Made by a program: the position numbers and the translations under genes
Notes under the pieces: model-generated
Databases searched by the model: none
Told to the model about the DNA's origin: nothing
Seen by the model: the letters and a program-made list of their open reading frames with translations, nothing else
Shown here: positions 63,261 to 64,000 of the stretch, in pieces
Numbering within the stretch: the first letter of the stretch is position 1
How the letters are laid out: each line of letters starts with the position of its first letter
Assembly: GCA_037893225.1 (NCBI GenBank)
Contig: JAZGUH010000279.1
Coordinates: 1,860,001 to 1,924,000 of the forward strand
Length of the DNA stretch: 64,000 nt
Origin: Hippasteria phrygiana
Lineage: Eukaryota > Echinodermata > Asteroidea > Valvatida > Goniasteridae
Reading direction: 5' to 3'

Positions 63261-64000
63261 GAATTTGACATGCATGGAGCAATAAATAGACGGTTATATG
63301 CACACAGATGGTGGCCGGGAAGAAAATAAACAATGCGAGGTTTGAATTTTCTCCACAAGTTTTAACTCTAAGAAGCCTCCGATGATTGCAACATGTACCG
63401 CCAGATCTAAGCTATCCATACATGTCAAAATTACTGCATTTTGTTGATATTTCATGCAATTATGAATGAGTAAAGCAAGTCCATACCCCAGGGAATTTGA
63501 CATGCATGGAGCAATAAATAGACGGTAACATGTACACAGATGGTGGCCGGGAAGAAAATAAACTTTGGAAGATTTGATTTTTCTCCACAAGTTTTAACTC
63601 TAGGAAGCCGCCGATGATTGCAACATGTAGCGCCAGATCTAAGTTATCCATACATGTCAAAATTACTGAATTTGGTTGATATTTCATGCAATTATGAATG
63701 AGTAAAGCAAGTCCATACACCAGGGAATTTGACATGCATGGAGCAATAAATAGAAGGTAATATGCACACAGATGGTGGCCGGAAAGAAAATACACATTGC
63801 GAGGTTTGAATTTTCTCCAAAAGTTTTAACTCTAGGAAGCCGCCGATGATTGCAACATGTAGCGCCAGATCTAAGCTATCCATACATGTCAAAAATTACT
63901 GCATTTGGTTGATATTTCATGCAATTATGAATGAGTAAAGCAAGTCCATACCCCAGTGAATTTGACATGCATGGAGCAATAAATAGACGGTAATATGCAC
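63253..64000. repeat. Start of a 13-monomer shift copy (3023 bp), cut by the window end
   Basis: From about 63253 the sequence follows 60230-60977: the GGTTATATGC and AGCCTCCGATG unit, b4 with GGTAACATG, b5 with CATACACCAGGG, and the start of b6 with CCCAGTGAAT. The last complete unit ends at 63872, and 63873-64000 is a partial monomer. The array continues beyond the window. Confidence 0.84.

Larger units (their letters stand above)
1..64000. repeat. Tandem satellite array, ~232 bp monomer, fills the window
   Basis: The sequence is made entirely of head-to-tail units of 231, 232 or 233 bp. Taking AAG[C/T]TATCC as the unit start, monomers begin at 1, 233, 465, 697, 929, 1162, 1394 and so on to 63873, giving about 275 complete units. 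Orientation never changes, and I saw no non-satellite insertion anywhere. Length differences come from three places: an A run near position 19 (4, 5 or 6 A), a CCCC/CCC run near 77-80, and one extra base in units carrying GGCCGGGGTAG. Monomers differ from one another by roughly 3-8%, whereas higher-order copies are nearly identical. No gene is present in any part of the window. This organisation is typical of eukaryotic heterochromatic satellites; assignment to a centromere is inference. Confidence 0.97.

Noticed and set aside
1..64000. Many minus-strand open frames of 66-274 codons with highly similar products
   Set aside because: They are one frame pattern repeated with the satellite and overlapping between neighbouring monomers. 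Lengths follow monomer length modulo 3. Variants among units change amino acids freely, and no ribosome, promoter or splice context is evident. I do not annotate them as genes or pseudogenes.
1..64000. CRISPR array
   Set aside because: The repeated unit is 232 bp with no unique spacers, and the period is far longer than any CRISPR repeat-spacer unit. No cas genes are present.
1..64000. CENP-B box
   Set aside because: I looked for TTCG followed nine bases later by CGGG, and its complement. TTCG occurs only in the rare AACTTCGGAAG variant and lacks the second half. No match to the box was found.
1..64000. Ribosomal DNA intergenic spacer subrepeats
   Set aside because: No rRNA gene sequence appears within 64 kb, and spacer subrepeat arrays are normally a few kilobases long between rRNA genes.
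1..64000. Transposable element insertion or dispersed repeat
   Set aside because: Unit spacing stays at 231-233 bp from start to end. I found no target-site duplication, terminal repeat or non-satellite segment.

Overview
The whole 64 kb window is one uninterrupted tandem satellite DNA array. The repeat unit is about 232 bp (231-233 bp), roughly 39% GC, and all copies lie in the same head-to-tail orientation. I count about 275 complete monomers, with the array running off both ends. I found no protein-coding gene, RNA gene, transposon, CRISPR array or unique spacer. The open frames on the minus strand are by-products of the satellite and are not annotated as genes. Arrays of this size and order are typical of eukaryotic centromeric, pericentromeric or other heterochromatic DNA. 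Nothing here identifies the species, and I do not recognise the monomer as a named satellite.

The monomers fall into two interleaved groups that differ by only a few percent. Family B (TGGTGGCC at monomer positions 133-140) makes up most of the array. It includes a 14-monomer higher-order repeat (HOR) of 3255 bp, here labelled b1 to b14. Family A (TGTTGGCC at the same place, usually TGTATTT near position 28) occurs in blocks at about 7904-9525, 16032-18581, 19182-20901, 22760-24845, 29493-34362, 38083-39115, 43891-45240, 46910-48260, 51325-52675 and 57660-58255. Some A monomers are 231 bp because one C is missing from a CCCC run.

Layout from left to right. At 1-1719 there is a four-monomer 929 bp duplication. 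At 1440-7949 two almost identical copies of the 14-mer HOR lie head to tail. At 7904-9525 is the first A block. At 9323-14040 a rearranged third copy of the left end and the HOR follows. At 14058-15278 there is a three-monomer duplication next to the most divergent monomer. From 15.0 to 25.7 kb there are alternating A and B blocks built by 2320 bp, 3944 bp and 6728 bp shifts. At 25.0-28.6 kb and 34.3-38.1 kb are two further B HOR copies, separated by 929 bp B duplications and a 21-monomer A block. At 38.9-41.7 kb a 1393 bp tandem duplication lies across an A/B junction. At 43.7-53.6 kb an 11-monomer A+B module appears three times. At 52.1 to about 63.25 kb a 24 to 26 monomer unit is duplicated in tandem. 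The window ends inside a further copy.

Taken together, the window records repeated unequal exchange or replication-slippage events of very different sizes (3 to 40 monomers). Many junctions fall inside monomers and leave chimeric units. Each monomer also carries an imperfect 15 bp inverted repeat and a small hairpin, which are the only candidate functional sequence elements I can point to.

Coordinates and shifts were obtained by reading and comparing the sequence by eye. Where a boundary lies in sequence shared by both partners it is given as a range or with 'about'.
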